A stretch of 64,000 nt of DNA from Gilliamella sp. wkB7 (GCF_001693435.1 NZ_CM004509.1:1364001-1428000), one strand, 5' to 3'; shown: positions 49,297-60,230, numbered from the stretch's first letter. Program-made: numbers and translations. The notes: generated by a model from the letters alone, not told the origin.

Positions 49297-51177
49297 TTGA
49301 ACGACATGGTAAAGAATTTACTGATTTGGGGAGTAATTGCTATAGTGTTAATCGCTGTATTTAACCAATTTAGCGCTATATCTAATGGGCTCCCTCAAGT
49401 TAATTATACTCAATTTAATTCTGATATTGCCAACAAAAAGCTCAAAGAAGTGCATATCAATGGACGTGAGATTACTGCTACAACCAACGGTAATGAAAAT
49501 TATGTTACCTATATCCCTTATTATGATGACAAATTAATGGATGATTTGGTGCTCAATAAAGTTGCAGTTTATGGCCAACCTGATGAAAGACCAAGTTTAT
49601 TAGCCAATATATTAATTTCTTGGTTTCCAATGGCAGTATTTATTGGTCTTTGGTTCTTTGTCATGCGCCAAATGAATGGGGGCGGTAAAGGCGGGCCAAT
49701 GGCGATCGGCAAAAGTAAAGCCCGCATGCTAACACCCGATCAAGTCAAAACCAAATTCACTGATGTTGCTGGCAGCGAAGAAGCTAAGCAAGAGGTAACT
49801 GAAGTAGTTGATTTCTTACGTGATCCTGGTAAATATCAAAAATTAGGGGGGCGAATTCCAAAAGGAATTTTAATGGTTGGTCCTCCAGGTACCGGTAAAA
49901 CCCTACTGGCAAAAGCGATAGCTGGCGAAGCCAATGTACCATTCTTCAGTATTTCAGGTTCTGATTTTGTTGAAATGTTTGTCGGTGTAGGGGCATCCCG
50001 TGTAAGAGATCTCTTTGATCAAGCACGTAAACACGCTCCTTGTATTATTTTTATCGACGAAATCGATGCCGTTGGACGCAAACGTGGTGCAGGTTCAATG
50101 GGTGGCCACGATGAACGAGAACAAACATTAAACCAAATGTTGGTTGAAATGGATGGGTTTGAAACCAATAGTGGTATTATCATTATCGCTGCAACTAACC
50201 GTGTGGATATACTCGATCCAGCTTTACTCCGTCCTGGTCGTTTTGACCGACAAGTACAAATTGGTTTACCTGACATGAAAGGACGCGAACAAATTTTAGC
50301 CGTACATGTGCGTAAAATTCCACTAGGGCCTGATGTTGATTTATCGGTATTAGCGCGAGGTACACCAGGTTATTCAGGTGCAGAACTAGCCAATTTAGTT
50401 AATGAAGCTGCTTTATTTGCTGCTCGACGTAATAAACGTCTTGTCACCATGGATGAATTTGAAGAAGCCAAAGACAAAATCAATATGGGTACAGAAAGAC
50501 GTTCATTAACTATGACCCAAGAACAACTTGTCTCAACGGCTTATCACGAAGCTGGACATGCGATTATTGGCTATTTAATGCCTGATCACGATCCAATCCA
50601 CAAAGTGACCATAATTCCTCGTGGACGCGCCTTAGGTGTGACTTTCTTTTTACCAGAAGGTGACAGAGTAAGTGAAAGTCGAGAAAAATTAGAGGGCGAT
50701 ATTGCAACACTTTATGGTGGTCGACTTGCAGAAGAGTTAATCTATGGTACAGATAAAGTATCGACAGGCGCATCAAATGATATTAAAGTTGCAACTCAGT
50801 ATGCGAGGGCAATGGTAACACAATGGGGCTTTTCTGAGCGTTTAGGACCATTATTTTATGAAATGGATGAAAATTCAGCCTATGGGCGTCCTAAAGATAT
50901 TTCAGATGAAACAGCTCGAATCATTGATGAAGAAGTCAAAGCGATAATCGATCGTAATTACCAACGAGCTCGTCAAATATTAACTGATAATATTGATGTA
51001 CTTCATGCAATGAAAGATGCATTAATGAAATATGAAACTATTGGTTCAAAACAAGTTGCAGATTTAATTGCACGCCGTCCAGTTTCTGTCCCAGATGATT
51101 GGACAGAAAGTGATGAAAAAGCAGCAAATAAAATTCCAAATGAGGGTAGTACAACTCCACCTCAACCAGAAAGTTAA
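49297..51177 (+). CDS. ftsH: ATP-dependent zinc metalloprotease FtsH
   Basis: A membrane-anchored AAA+ protease that degrades LpxC, sigma-32 and damaged membrane proteins. It has 626 residues (E. coli 644). Order: first membrane helix (about 7-24), periplasmic part, second helix (about 105-122), Walker A GPPGTGKT at 195-202, Walker [14 protein letters not shown], second region of homology [20 protein letters not shown] and the zinc site HEAGH at 417-421. The C-terminal tail is shorter than in E. coli. TTG 49297 is the likely start (GAGAGG 8 bases before); ATG 49306 is a second option, the same choice seen in enterics. Confidence 0.97.
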   Translation: MNDMVKNLLIWGVIAIVLIAVFNQFSAISNGLPQVNYTQFNSDIANKKLKEVHINGREITATTNGNENYVTYIPYYDDKLMDDLVLNKVAVYGQPDERPSLLANILISWFPMAVFIGLWFFVMRQMNGGGKGGPMAIGKSKARMLTPDQVKTKFTDVAGSEEAKQEVTEVVDFLRDPGKYQKLGGRIPKGILMVGPPGTGKTLLAKAIAGEANVPFFSISGSDFVEMFVGVGASRVRDLFDQARKHAPCIIFIDEIDAVGRKRGAGSMGGHDEREQTLNQMLVEMDGFETNSGIIIIAATNRVDILDPALLRPGRFDRQVQIGLPDMKGREQILAVHVRKIPLGPDVDLSVLARGTPGYSGAELANLVNEAALFAARRNKRLVTMDEFEEAKDKINMGTERRSLTMTQEQLVSTAYHEAGHAIIGYLMPDHDPIHKVTIIPRGRALGVTFFLPEGDRVSESREKLEGDIATLYGGRLAEELIYGTDKVSTGASNDIKVATQYARAMVTQWGFSERLGPLFYEMDENSAYGRPKDISDETARIIDEEVKAIIDRNYQRARQILTDNIDVLHAMKDALMKYETIGSKQVADLIARRPVSVPDDWTESDEKAANKIPNEGSTTPPQPES

Positions 51178-51199
51178 TTTGCCCATAAGATATAAATAT

Positions 51200-51221
51200 A
51201 ACGCGCTACGGCGCGTTTTTC
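51200..51221 (+). terminator. Terminator after ftsH
   Basis: ACGCGC (51201-51206), loop TACG, GCGCGT (51211-51216) and T-tract to 51220; 23 bases past the ftsH stop. Because folP follows, it may lower folP transcription. Confidence 0.75.
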
Positions 51222-51291
51222 ATAGTTAAAAATTTTATAACGCGATAGGTTAAAAAATAATCATCAAAATTCAATTAAATAAGGCACAATT

Positions 51292-52128
51292 ATGGAAATT
51301 CGATTTAAAAATCAGATAATGGACCTTTCATTTCCACAAGTAATGGGTATTGTTAATATGACACCCGATTCATTTTCTGATGGAGGCAATTACAATAATC
51401 TTGATGATGCTATGCGCCGAGTTGACAGTATGATTCAATCGGGTGCAACATTCATTGATGTAGGTGGTGAATCAACTCGTCCAGGTGCGGCTGAAGTATC
51501 GGTTGAAGAAGAGTTGGATCGTGTTATACCTTTGGTTGAAAAAATTGCACGTTATTTCGATGTTTGGATTTCAGTCGATACCTCTAAACCACAAGTAATG
51601 ACTGAGTCAGCAAAAGCCGGTGCTCACTTAATTAATGATATTCGAGCACTAACCGAGCCTGGTGCCATTGAAGCCGCAGCAAAGACACAATTACCGGTTT
51701 GTATTATGCATATGCAAGGTGATCCAAAAACCATGCAAAATGCGCCACATTATCAGCAAGACATATATCAAGAAGTGGATCAATTTTTTACTCAACATAT
51801 TAACCGTTGTGTAAATGCTGGAATAGAGCGTGAAAAAATCATACTCGATCCGGGATTTGGTTTTGGTAAAACTCTACAACACAACTATCGATTATTAGCT
51901 AAATTAAACAACTTTCACCATTTTGGATTACCGTTATTAGTCGGTATGTCCCGGAAATCAATGATAGGACAAGTCTTAAATGTTGCCCCTCAAGAACGTA
52001 TGATTGGTAGTGTATCTTGTGCCGTAATTGCAGCTATGCAAGGAGCACAAATTATTCGTGTTCATGATGTTAAAGAAACTTTTGATGCACTGCGAATTGT
52101 GCAAGCGACCTTAGCTGAACAAGATTAA
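51292..52128 (+). CDS. folP: Dihydropteroate synthase
   Basis: It condenses 6-hydroxymethyldihydropterin pyrophosphate (FolK product) with p-aminobenzoate; the sulfonamide target. It has 278 residues (E. coli 282). Seen: MGIVNMTPDSFSDGG near 19-33, DVGGESTRPGA near 60, NDIRAL, MHMQGDPKTMQ, DPGFGFGKT, VGMSRKSMIG and the final RVHDVKE. It lies behind ftsH as in E. coli, but glmM does not follow, so gene order breaks here. Confidence 0.97.
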   Translation: MEIRFKNQIMDLSFPQVMGIVNMTPDSFSDGGNYNNLDDAMRRVDSMIQSGATFIDVGGESTRPGAAEVSVEEELDRVIPLVEKIARYFDVWISVDTSKPQVMTESAKAGAHLINDIRALTEPGAIEAAAKTQLPVCIMHMQGDPKTMQNAPHYQQDIYQEVDQFFTQHINRCVNAGIEREKIILDPGFGFGKTLQHNYRLLAKLNNFHHFGLPLLVGMSRKSMIGQVLNVAPQERMIGSVSCAVIAAMQGAQIIRVHDVKETFDALRIVQATLAEQD

Positions 52129-52560
52129 ATTAAAACCGGAATGAATTGAAAAGTAAATAATATTACCTATTGGTATCTTTTTTTTAATTTCCATCAAGTT
52201 CGATAAATTAAAATTTTATTGTTATATCATAATAGTTTTGATGATTAACTATACTCAAGTTTAGAATGGCTAATATTATTCAATCTAAAATATTTATTCC
52301 TATATTAGGATTTGTTCATACTACTTATTCTATCTGCCAATATTGTATATCATTTGAATCAAAATTATTGAAAAAGAAACAGGATTGAAATTAATTCTGG
52401 TCTTTTTAATAAACAAATCAATAAACAATGAAAAAATAATTAGATAAATGACGTTAGATAGATATCATTACTTTCACTAACTTCTTATCTTATTGGAATT
52501 ATTTATTTTACTACTCATTTTGAAGTAAAAATCGATAACAACATTACTTTTAATAAATAT
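52129..52560. other. Intergenic region between folP and ubiA
   Basis: About 430 AT-rich bases between convergent genes. A 40-codon frame at 52266-52388 (MANIIQSKIFIPILGF) has no ribosome site and is not called. No strong hairpin was found. In E. coli glmM would follow folP, so a deletion or rearrangement junction lies here. Confidence 0.4.
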
Positions 52561-53391
52561 TTATGCCGCAAATATCCCAATAAATACAACCAAACCGACA
52601 TAATTATTATTCATAAAAGCTTTAAAACAATTTGTTCTGTCACGATCTTTAATTAACCATTGTTGATAAATAAACAGCAATACCGTCAATAATAGACAAA
52701 AATAATAAAAAGCAGATAACTGATTGATTTTACCAATAGCCAATAAGCTAATAAGCATAATTGCCTGTAGCATTCCAATAATTATCTTGTCATAGTGACC
52801 AAATAAAATGGCGGTCGACTTAATGCCAATTTTTACATCGTCATTACGATCAACCATGGCATACTCCGTATCATAAGCAACTGTCCAACAAATATTTGCA
52901 ACACAAAGTAACCAACACGTTAATGGGAATTGTTCTACTGTTGCTGCATATGCCATCGGAATGCTCCAACTAAAGGCGACACCTAAGATAACTTGAGGAA
53001 AATGGGTGTAACGTTTCATAAAAGGATAAACCATTGCCGTTAACAATGCTAAGCAAGCTATAAACCATGACAGTTTGTTTAAGATTAACAAAAGAGCTAA
53101 TGCCACAACTAACAGTATTAATAGCGTCCACAATGCATTTTTTTCAGTTAATGCCCCGCGTGCCAATGGACGATCCTTAGTACGATCAACATGACCATCC
53201 AAATGCCTATCAGCGTAATCATTCACAACACATCCAGCTGAACGCATGACCAGTACCCCTAAAGTAAATACAACAATGATATAAACTGGAGGATAATGGG
53301 TCGCAAGCCAAATAGCCCAAAATGTTGGCCATAATAATAACAATGAGCCAATTGGACGATCGAGTCGCATTAGTTGTAAATAAGCTAGCAT
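52561..53391 (-). CDS. ubiA: 4-hydroxybenzoate octaprenyltransferase
   Basis: A membrane prenyltransferase of ubiquinone synthesis. It has 276 residues (E. coli 290), about eight or nine membrane helices. Both aspartate-rich motifs are present: [19 protein letters not shown] near 60-80 and [16 protein letters not shown] near 178-193. The N-terminal [19 protein letters not shown] is typical. ubiC, its usual neighbour, is absent here. Its presence with formate dehydrogenase and DMSO reductase implies ubiquinone alongside any menaquinone. Confidence 0.94.
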   Translation of the reverse strand: MLAYLQLMRLDRPIGSLLLLWPTFWAIWLATHYPPVYIIVVFTLGVLVMRSAGCVVNDYADRHLDGHVDRTKDRPLARGALTEKNALWTLLILLVVALALLLILNKLSWFIACLALLTAMVYPFMKRYTHFPQVILGVAFSWSIPMAYAATVEQFPLTCWLLCVANICWTVAYDTEYAMVDRNDDVKIGIKSTAILFGHYDKIIIGMLQAIMLISLLAIGKINQLSAFYYFCLLLTVLLFIYQQWLIKDRDRTNCFKAFMNNNYVGLVVFIGIFAA

Positions 53392-53508
53392 AAATAGAGT
53401 TTATCCTGATAAATTATTGGAGAATTATACCGTTTATCCTAAAAGCTGCAATGCTAGGTATAAGGTATAAAAATATCTGTATGAACAAGAATTTAATTTT
53501 TTAAATAG

Positions 53509-54093
53509 TTATAACAGATCTAATTCAATATTGGTTAATAATATCTGTAAATACTGTTCCGTAATCACAGCTAAAGCTTGGTAAAAAAAACTAATTTCAT
53601 TGTGTTTTAAGCGATTTAAATAGGTCGAACTCCAAATTGATAGATGATCAGTAATGAGTTGCTTTGCTGCCACTAATTGTTTTTTTTCTGCTAATAGAGC
53701 AAAAGCCATTAGCATTAACCCAAACTGATCCTCTGGTTCATTCATACCACTATTAAGCATTAAACCATTTTGTTGTAAAAATTGACGGTAACGCTCTTGG
53801 GATTCTCCCATTAATAACTTTTCTTGATCAAGATATACCGAACCCCAAGGAGGAACAGGCATACTACCTTGCCCTTCAAATAACAATGAAAACTGAAAAT
53901 CAAGATCAGGGTTTTGTATTTGATCGGCTAATATTTGGCACTGCTTATTAATTAATTTATTATCTGTCCAGCTTGCTAACTCATCGATATGCAGTAGCCC
54001 ATCAATCAATGGTTTAACTGTTTCGCTATTGGGTGAATAATAGAAAAATGCACCCAATAATTTTGCTAATGTGACTGAAGTTAAGTTATCCAA
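53509..54093 (-). CDS. DmsD/TorD-family redox-enzyme chaperone
   Basis: An all-helical cytoplasmic chaperone that binds the Tat signal of a molybdoenzyme and guards cofactor insertion. It has 194 residues (E. coli DmsD 204). The signature is FSLLFEGQGSMPVPPWGSVY near residues 72-92, matching the conserved F-x-G-x-G-x-x-P-P-W-x-S-V-Y pattern, and the C-terminal EISFFYQALAVIT helix. It is last in dmsABC-dmsD, 53 bases after dmsC, and so most likely serves the DmsA encoded there. DmsD is the best name by context, YcdY/TorD by family alone. Confidence 0.85.
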   Translation of the reverse strand: MDNLTSVTLAKLLGAFFYYSPNSETVKPLIDGLLHIDELASWTDNKLINKQCQILADQIQNPDLDFQFSLLFEGQGSMPVPPWGSVYLDQEKLLMGESQERYRQFLQQNGLMLNSGMNEPEDQFGLMLMAFALLAEKKQLVAAKQLITDHLSIWSSTYLNRLKHNEISFFYQALAVITEQYLQILLTNIELDLL

Positions 54094-54146
54094 ATTACTT
54101 AATCTCTTATTTATATATTATCGCTAATTAGTAATATTTACGATTA

Positions 54147-54986
54147 TTATAACGGTATCGTCCATAAATTATAAAAGGCAATGCGTCCACAAAGTTCAGC
54201 TACTAAAGTGCATACAAAACCAAGCAAATAAATCATCGTTATTTTTTTGCTAAGCCAACTATTTAAGGCAATCAAAATCAATGCTACCAGCAATAACCCA
54301 CACTGTATTGCAACCCAATGATACTGATCATAAGCCAACTGGGGAGCGATTTCGATCATTAAGTTAATATAGGGGAACTTTAATAACAGTATCAATAAAG
54401 CACCAATAAAAAAGGCAATACTACCCGTTCGATAGAATCCTAACATTGCAACCATAACCCCACCCAATACTAACATTGCCGTGTACATTTGAATTGCCGT
54501 GTAGTAAGTACCCCAAGTTTTAACCGTCGGCAACATGTAAGTTAATACAATTGTCCACACAAAAACTAAACTTAAGATCACCAACAATAGAGCAAGCATT
54601 TTACCGATATGTGGAATTTGATTAATGCGCTGGCATAAAGTGTTAATAAACCCCCATCGATTTGAATTGTTAAGGTGCGAAAAGTAAGCAAGTATGACAC
54701 AACCAAATGTCACACCAAATAATACCCCAAAGGTAAAAATCTCATTACTCATTGGTGAACGGCCAATACCGAAAATCACATTCAAAGCACGGAAAGGTTT
54801 ACCTAAGTGAAATGAAGCCAGTAACATACCTAATGCCATGAAAATCAAAGCAACCAAATTAATTTTTTCGATAATCAGCGTATTATGAGTTGATCGATTA
54901 AATAAATAATTTAGACTGCCTAAAAGCACCATCCCCGCAGATAGTTGCCCAAATACAGTAAAAAATACCAGTGGTAATTCATGCAT
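54147..54986 (-). CDS. dmsC: DMSO reductase membrane anchor subunit DmsC
   Basis: It anchors DmsAB to the inner membrane and binds menaquinol. It has 279 residues (E. coli 287) with about eight membrane helices. The N-terminal MHELPLVFFTVFGQLSAGMV is typical, with the conserved early His/Glu. The start is ATG 54986 behind GGAGGAGG, one base from the dmsB stop, so the two are tightly coupled. A longer frame to 55049 lies inside dmsB and is rejected. Confidence 0.93.
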   Translation of the reverse strand: MHELPLVFFTVFGQLSAGMVLLGSLNYLFNRSTHNTLIIEKINLVALIFMALGMLLASFHLGKPFRALNVIFGIGRSPMSNEIFTFGVLFGVTFGCVILAYFSHLNNSNRWGFINTLCQRINQIPHIGKMLALLLVILSLVFVWTIVLTYMLPTVKTWGTYYTAIQMYTAMLVLGGVMVAMLGFYRTGSIAFFIGALLILLLKFPYINLMIEIAPQLAYDQYHWVAIQCGLLLVALILIALNSWLSKKITMIYLLGFVCTLVAELCGRIAFYNLWTIPL

Positions 54987-54987
54987 T

Positions 54988-55602
54988 TTAGACCTCCTCC
55001 GGATTAAGAACTTTACCAAGTGTATCACCGGATGCTTTGGCCTGTGCATGTGGTTTTATAACAATATTGGGTTTAGTCAATTGTGAATTTGGTAATGGTG
55101 CAATATTGCGTTCATCACCATATTGCTCACGTAACTTACCAATCTCATCAAAATCTAAAGCGTGTTGCGGGCATGATTCCACACATACAGGCTTTAATCC
55201 TTCCGCTACACGCTCATAACATCCATCACATTTAGACATAACTTTTTTTTGCTGATCATATTGTGGCGCACCATAAGGACAACGCATTTCGCAGTATCGA
55301 CAACCAATACAAACATCTTGATTCACCACAACTAAGCCATCTTGCTCACGTTTATGCATTGCACCAGTTGGACATCCTTGAACACAAGTCGGTTGATCAC
55401 AGTGGTTGCAAGAAATCGACAAATAGTAAGTAAAAGTATTATTTAGCCAAAGACCATCAATTTGTTGCCAATCACCGCCACCATATTCATAAACACGACG
55501 AAAATGGATACCTAAAGAATTATCTTTCTCATCTTTGCAACTCAATTGGCAAGTTTTACAGCCGGTACATTTAGAAGAGTTAATATAGAATCCATATTGC
55601 AT
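54988..55602 (-). CDS. dmsB: DMSO reductase iron-sulfur subunit DmsB
   Basis: An electron-transfer subunit with four [4Fe-4S] clusters. It has 204 residues (E. coli 205). Cysteine clusters in order: CTGCKTCQLSC near 14-24, CNHCDQPTCVQGCP near 67, CIGCRYCEMRC near 99 and CDGCYERV with CVESCP near 126-145. The start is ATG 55602 (MQYGFYINSSKC), with AGGGAG nine bases upstream; the earlier ATG at 55611 lies too close to that site. Confidence 0.95.
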   Translation of the reverse strand: MQYGFYINSSKCTGCKTCQLSCKDEKDNSLGIHFRRVYEYGGGDWQQIDGLWLNNTFTYYLSISCNHCDQPTCVQGCPTGAMHKREQDGLVVVNQDVCIGCRYCEMRCPYGAPQYDQQKKVMSKCDGCYERVAEGLKPVCVESCPQHALDFDEIGKLREQYGDERNIAPLPNSQLTKPNIVIKPHAQAKASGDTLGKVLNPEEV

Positions 55603-55621
55603 TTTTATCATCTCCCTTTAA

Positions 55622-58075
55622 TTACGATGCCGTTGACATAGCTGACAATGGTTTAATTTCAACCAAATTAGTATGTTGTGGATTCGATTTAGCCAGAACG
55701 GATGGGCGCATTGAAGTTAGGCGATTGACACAACCACCAATATCAATCCCTGCTGCATTAGTTTTTGCCCACAAACCTTGAGGAATTGCAATAACACCTG
55801 GCAATATACGTGGTGTAACTTTAGCAGGTATATATAATCGACCACGGTCGTTATAAACCTCAACTAACTGTCCATGCTTAATTTGTCTTGGCTCTGCATC
55901 AAATGGATTAATCCAGATACTGCTCGCCACAGCTTCTCGTAATTGTGGTAGATTACTGTAACTTGAATGACAATGACCTTTAATATGAAAACCAATTAAT
56001 TGTAATGGATATTTTTGTTTCTGTTGTTTATCTTCACTGCCTTCAATAGCAGGTAAATAAGCTGGAATAGGATAAAGTTTATCATCTTCATCAAACTCCC
56101 ATTCATTGGCAATTTTAGCCAATGCTTCAGAATAAAGTTCAATTTTTCCTGATGGCGTATTTAATCGATTTTTAAGAGGATCATCTCTGAAAGTTTGTAA
56201 AGCGATATGGTTATCACTATTAGCTAACTTACGATCAATGACTCCCATACCATCAGTTTCATCAAAGCTTGGTAAATTAGGCTCTTGTTTGCGGAGTTTT
56301 TCATAGCAATACTCTATCCACTCATCTTGAGTGCGACCTTGCGTGAATTTATCTTTTACCCCCATCTTTTCAGATAAATCAGTTAACACATCGTATGACG
56401 AACGATTTTCCCAAAGAGGCTTAATTGCTCGTTGCATACGAATAATATAATGATAAGCACCTGATGCATAAGAATTGTTAATCAGATCATTACTTTCTAC
56501 TGATGATACATCTGGTAATAATAAATCGGCATATTTAGCCGACGCGGTCATATGCGTGTCCCAAACTAAAATAAATTCGCATTTTGATTCATCTTGTAAA
56601 ATTTGGTGAGTTCGATTGAGATCAGCATGCTGATTACCAATAACATTACTTGCATAACTCCAGATAAATTTAATACCAACATCTAATTTATCTTTACCTT
56701 TTATATAAGAATTTTTGGCAGTCATGCTAAATGGTTCATCAATGGCTTTAGTCCATAAAAAGAATGGAATACTGGTTTTAATTGGATTAACTAGACTTAA
56801 ACTTGGAACGGAATAAGTCATACTGCCACCCCAAGTTCCTATATTGGTTCCACGCTTACCAAACTGACCTGTGATGATTGGTAATATCATGATCGCTCTT
56901 GTGGTATGTTCGCCATTTTGCCAACGTTGTGGCCCCCAACCTTGGGAAATCCATGCAGCCTTAGCATTGACAATATCGATCGCTAATTTTCGAATTTGAT
57001 TTGCTGGAATACCAGTTTTTTGAGCTGCCCATTCAGGTGTTTTCGGAGTTCTATCATCCCCCAAACCAAGAATATAAGATTTAAAATCGCTAAAAGGAGG
57101 TGCTGTATCAGGCAATGAGTCAGCATTCCAACCCACGCAGTATTGATTGAGCATGTCATCATCAATCCGATCTTCTTCAAGTAAAGCATATCCAATTGCG
57201 GCAACTAAAGCGGCATCAGTACCGGGAATGATGGGGATCCATTCAGCATCATAACCAACCACGCTTTCACTACGTCGAGGATCGATAATGATGACTCTTG
57301 CCTTACTTTGTGATAAAGCATTAAATAACTCCGTAACTTGTCCACCACCCGACATTCGAGTTTCGGCAATATTTTGACCAAACATCACAACCAAATCAGA
57401 ATGTTTTATTTGGTCTAACAAAGATTCTTTGGCATTACCATAAATATAAGGTTGAATCGCTGTTATTTGCCCACTTGAATAATCACCATGATAATTCAAA
57501 AAACCACCAATCGTATTTAAAAACCGCTTACAAGCATTACGTCCGGGGATATTTGCGCCAGTGGTACCTGTACCATATTGATAATAAATAGCCTCATTAC
57601 CATACTTATCAATAGTATATTTGAGTTTATCAGCTAATAAATTAATCGCCTCTTCCCATGAAATTCGCTTAAATTTACCTTCACCCCGTTTACCAACTCT
57701 CAGCATTGGATATTTTAAACGATCAGGATCATAAGTTCGCCAGCGGACAGACCGTCCACGCAAACAAGGGCGAATTTGATGCAGTCCAAAAACAGGATCG
57801 TTAATACCATCTTCAGCAGAAATTTTAGTAATGATATCGTTTTTAACATGAACTTTTAATGGGCAACGGCTTCCACAGTTGACTAAACAGGCGCTATAAA
57901 AGATTTTTTCTTGGTTAGTAGGATTAGGAATTTCATTACTACTGGTATTTTTATCCGATTCCGCATAAGCAAAAGGCATTTGCATGTTACTTGTTAATGC
58001 TGCAATACTCCCGATTGCTATCGATTTTTGTAAAAAATCACGTCGACTAATTTTATTGTTTTTTGGCTTGCTCAT
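55622..58075 (-). CDS. dmsA: DMSO reductase catalytic subunit DmsA
   Basis: The Mo-bis-MGD subunit that reduces DMSO and other S/N-oxides. It has 817 residues (E. coli 814 with signal). Twin-arginine signal SRRDFLQ (residues 10-16) with cleavage near FAYA (38), FS0 cluster ligands Cys63, Cys67, Cys71 and Cys104, CLRGRSVRWR, and the Mo-ligand serine in GDYSS (200/201). The C-terminal cofactor domain has GHCHSSYSNLPQLRE. It heads dmsABC plus chaperone. No strong FNR site was found upstream. The exact oxide used cannot be read from sequence. Confidence 0.95.
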   Translation of the reverse strand: MSKPKNNKISRRDFLQKSIAIGSIAALTSNMQMPFAYAESDKNTSSNEIPNPTNQEKIFYSACLVNCGSRCPLKVHVKNDIITKISAEDGINDPVFGLHQIRPCLRGRSVRWRTYDPDRLKYPMLRVGKRGEGKFKRISWEEAINLLADKLKYTIDKYGNEAIYYQYGTGTTGANIPGRNACKRFLNTIGGFLNYHGDYSSGQITAIQPYIYGNAKESLLDQIKHSDLVVMFGQNIAETRMSGGGQVTELFNALSQSKARVIIIDPRRSESVVGYDAEWIPIIPGTDAALVAAIGYALLEEDRIDDDMLNQYCVGWNADSLPDTAPPFSDFKSYILGLGDDRTPKTPEWAAQKTGIPANQIRKLAIDIVNAKAAWISQGWGPQRWQNGEHTTRAIMILPIITGQFGKRGTNIGTWGGSMTYSVPSLSLVNPIKTSIPFFLWTKAIDEPFSMTAKNSYIKGKDKLDVGIKFIWSYASNVIGNQHADLNRTHQILQDESKCEFILVWDTHMTASAKYADLLLPDVSSVESNDLINNSYASGAYHYIIRMQRAIKPLWENRSSYDVLTDLSEKMGVKDKFTQGRTQDEWIEYCYEKLRKQEPNLPSFDETDGMGVIDRKLANSDNHIALQTFRDDPLKNRLNTPSGKIELYSEALAKIANEWEFDEDDKLYPIPAYLPAIEGSEDKQQKQKYPLQLIGFHIKGHCHSSYSNLPQLREAVASSIWINPFDAEPRQIKHGQLVEVYNDRGRLYIPAKVTPRILPGVIAIPQGLWAKTNAAGIDIGGCVNRLTSMRPSVLAKSNPQHTNLVEIKPLSAMSTAS

Positions 58076-58274
58076 TGCATTCCCTTACTTTTTATATGGG
58101 ATTTATTTATCATATTACTATTGATGAAATATTAAAACTAAAAAAGCAGTATAAAGCATGATTAATTTCAAATAAATTAACTAAATAATAATTATTATCA
58201 ACTAATGGACTATCTTAAAACGCTATTTGTATTTCATTATAAATTTAATATCATGCATCTTAAAGAAAGATTGG

Positions 58275-58280
58275 TATAAT
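58275..58280 (+). promoter_or_regulatory. Candidate extended -10 of the parE promoter
   Basis: TGGTATAAT (58272-58280) is an extended -10 (TGn-TATAAT), 34 bases before the parE ATG. The -35 region is poor, which extended -10 promoters tolerate. Confidence 0.5.
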
Positions 58281-58313
58281 ACTCCCCATTTATTTAAATG
58301 AAATAGAAACGCT

Positions 58314-60203
58314 ATGTCACAATCTACTTATAATGCCGTTGATATTGAAGTTTTAAAGGGGCTCGATCCAGTTCGACATCGCCCAGGAATGTATACTGAC
58401 ACGGCCCGCCCGAATCATTTAGGGCAAGAAGTCATTGATAACAGTGTCGATGAAGCTATTGCGGGACATGCTCGTCAAGTGAAAGTTACCCTTTATGAAG
58501 ATAATTCTCTTGAGGTTATTGATGATGGACGAGGGATGCCGGTTGATATTCATCCTGAAGAAGGTGTACCAGCCATAGAGCTACTACTTTGCCGTTTACA
58601 TGCCGGAGGTAAATTCTCGAACAAAAATTATCAGTTCTCTGGTGGTTTGCATGGTGTAGGTATTTCCGTGGTTAATGCTTTATCCAAACGGGTAGAAGTT
58701 ACTGTTAATCGCGATGGTCAAGTGTATCAAATCGCTTTTGAAAATGGTGATAAAGTTGAAGATTTACATGTAATAGGTACATGTGGTCGTCGTAACACGG
58801 GTACTAAAGTACGTTTTTGGCCAGATGAAAAGTATTTTGATTCACCTCGATTTTCAGTGCCCCGCTTAACTCATTTGCTTAAAGCGAAAGCGGTACTCTG
58901 TCCAGGTCTGGAAATTATTTTCAAAGACAAAATTAACAATACTGAACAACGCTGGTGTTATCAAGATGGATTAAAAGACTATTTAATGGAGTCTGTTAGT
59001 GGTTACACACTATTACCTGAAGAGCCATTTACCGGTAGCCACACGGGTGAAACAGAAGCTGTCGAATGGGCTTTACTTTGGTTACCAGAAGGTGGCGAAC
59101 TTTTAACAGAAAGTTATGTTAACTTAATTCCAACCGTACAAGGTGGCACGCATGTTAATGGTTTGCGCCAAGGATTACTTGATGCCATGCGGGAATTTTG
59201 TGAATTTCGAAATTTATTACCGCGCGGTTTAAAACTTACTGCTGATGATATTTGGGAACGTTGTGCATATGTATTATCAGTAAAAATGCAAGAACCACAG
59301 TTTGCTGGGCAAACCAAAGAACGCCTATCATCAAGACAAAGTGCAGCATTTGTATCTGCAATTGTTAAAGATGCATTTAGTTTATGGTTAAACCAAAATG
59401 TACAGATCGCTGAATCATTGGCAGAAATGATCATTACCAGTGCACAAAAACGTTTAAGAGCATCAAAGAAAGTTATTCGTAAAAAGCTCACGAGTGGCCC
59501 AGCGCTGCCAGGTAAATTGGCAGATTGTTCCTCACAAAATTTAAGTCGTACAGAACTGTTTTTAGTCGAAGGGGATTCAGCGGGAGGATCCGCTAAACAG
59601 GCACGAGATCGTGAATATCAAGCGATCATGCCTTTAAAAGGTAAAATATTAAATACTTGGGAAGTTTCATCTGATGAGGTCTTAGGTTCACAAGAGATTC
59701 ATGACATTTCAGTGGCTATTGGCATCGACCCAGATAGTGATGACCTAAGCCAATTACGTTATGGTAAAATCTGTATTTTAGCTGATGCTGACTCTGATGG
59801 ATTACATATTGCCACTTTGCTTTGTGCGCTATTTGTTCGTCATTTTCGTGTTATGGTTGAACAAGGACATGTTTTTGTGGCAATGCCACCACTCTACCGC
59901 ATCGATCTAGGCAAAGAAGTATATTACGCTTTAGATGAAGAAGAAAAAGAAGGTATTTTAGACCAACTAAAACGTAAAAAAGGTAAACCGAATGTTCAAC
60001 GTTTCAAAGGACTGGGTGAAATGAACCCATTACAACTCCGTGAAACAACAATGGATCCTAATACCCGCCGATTAGTTCAGTTATCACTTGATAATACAGA
60101 AGAAACCATGGCATTAATGGATATGCTACTAGCCAAAAAACGTTCAGAAGATCGCCGTGAATGGTTACAAGAAAAAGGTGATCAAGTCGAACTTGATGTC
60201 TAA
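58314..60203 (+). CDS. parE: DNA topoisomerase IV subunit B
   Basis: The ATPase subunit that drives decatenation. It has 629 residues (E. coli 630). Seen: GHKL ATP-binding VIDNSVDEAIAGHA and DDGRGMPVDIHPEEG, GGLHGVGISVVNALS, and the TOPRIM domain EGDSAGGSAKQARDR with PLKGKILN, ADADSDGLHI. parC follows after 27 bases on the same strand, so the pair is an operon here. Confidence 0.97.
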   Translation: MSQSTYNAVDIEVLKGLDPVRHRPGMYTDTARPNHLGQEVIDNSVDEAIAGHARQVKVTLYEDNSLEVIDDGRGMPVDIHPEEGVPAIELLLCRLHAGGKFSNKNYQFSGGLHGVGISVVNALSKRVEVTVNRDGQVYQIAFENGDKVEDLHVIGTCGRRNTGTKVRFWPDEKYFDSPRFSVPRLTHLLKAKAVLCPGLEIIFKDKINNTEQRWCYQDGLKDYLMESVSGYTLLPEEPFTGSHTGETEAVEWALLWLPEGGELLTESYVNLIPTVQGGTHVNGLRQGLLDAMREFCEFRNLLPRGLKLTADDIWERCAYVLSVKMQEPQFAGQTKERLSSRQSAAFVSAIVKDAFSLWLNQNVQIAESLAEMIITSAQKRLRASKKVIRKKLTSGPALPGKLADCSSQNLSRTELFLVEGDSAGGSAKQARDREYQAIMPLKGKILNTWEVSSDEVLGSQEIHDISVAIGIDPDSDDLSQLRYGKICILADADSDGLHIATLLCALFVRHFRVMVEQGHVFVAMPPLYRIDLGKEVYYALDEEEKEGILDQLKRKKGKPNVQRFKGLGEMNPLQLRETTMDPNTRRLVQLSLDNTEETMALMDMLLAKKRSEDRREWLQEKGDQVELDV

Positions 60204-60230
60204 CATAAAGAATGATTTAGAGGAACAATA

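Noticed and set aside
52266..52388. A 40-codon frame between folP and ubiA
   Set aside because: No ribosome site, no conserved feature, AT-rich context.
54987..55049. Longer start of dmsC
   Set aside because: It would lie inside dmsB; the ATG at 54986 has a strong GGAGG and matches the known DmsC N-terminus.
58188..58201. FNR box upstream of dmsA (ATAATTATTATCAA)
   Set aside because: One half-site matches at only three of five bases in very AT-rich DNA; chance matches of this quality are expected.
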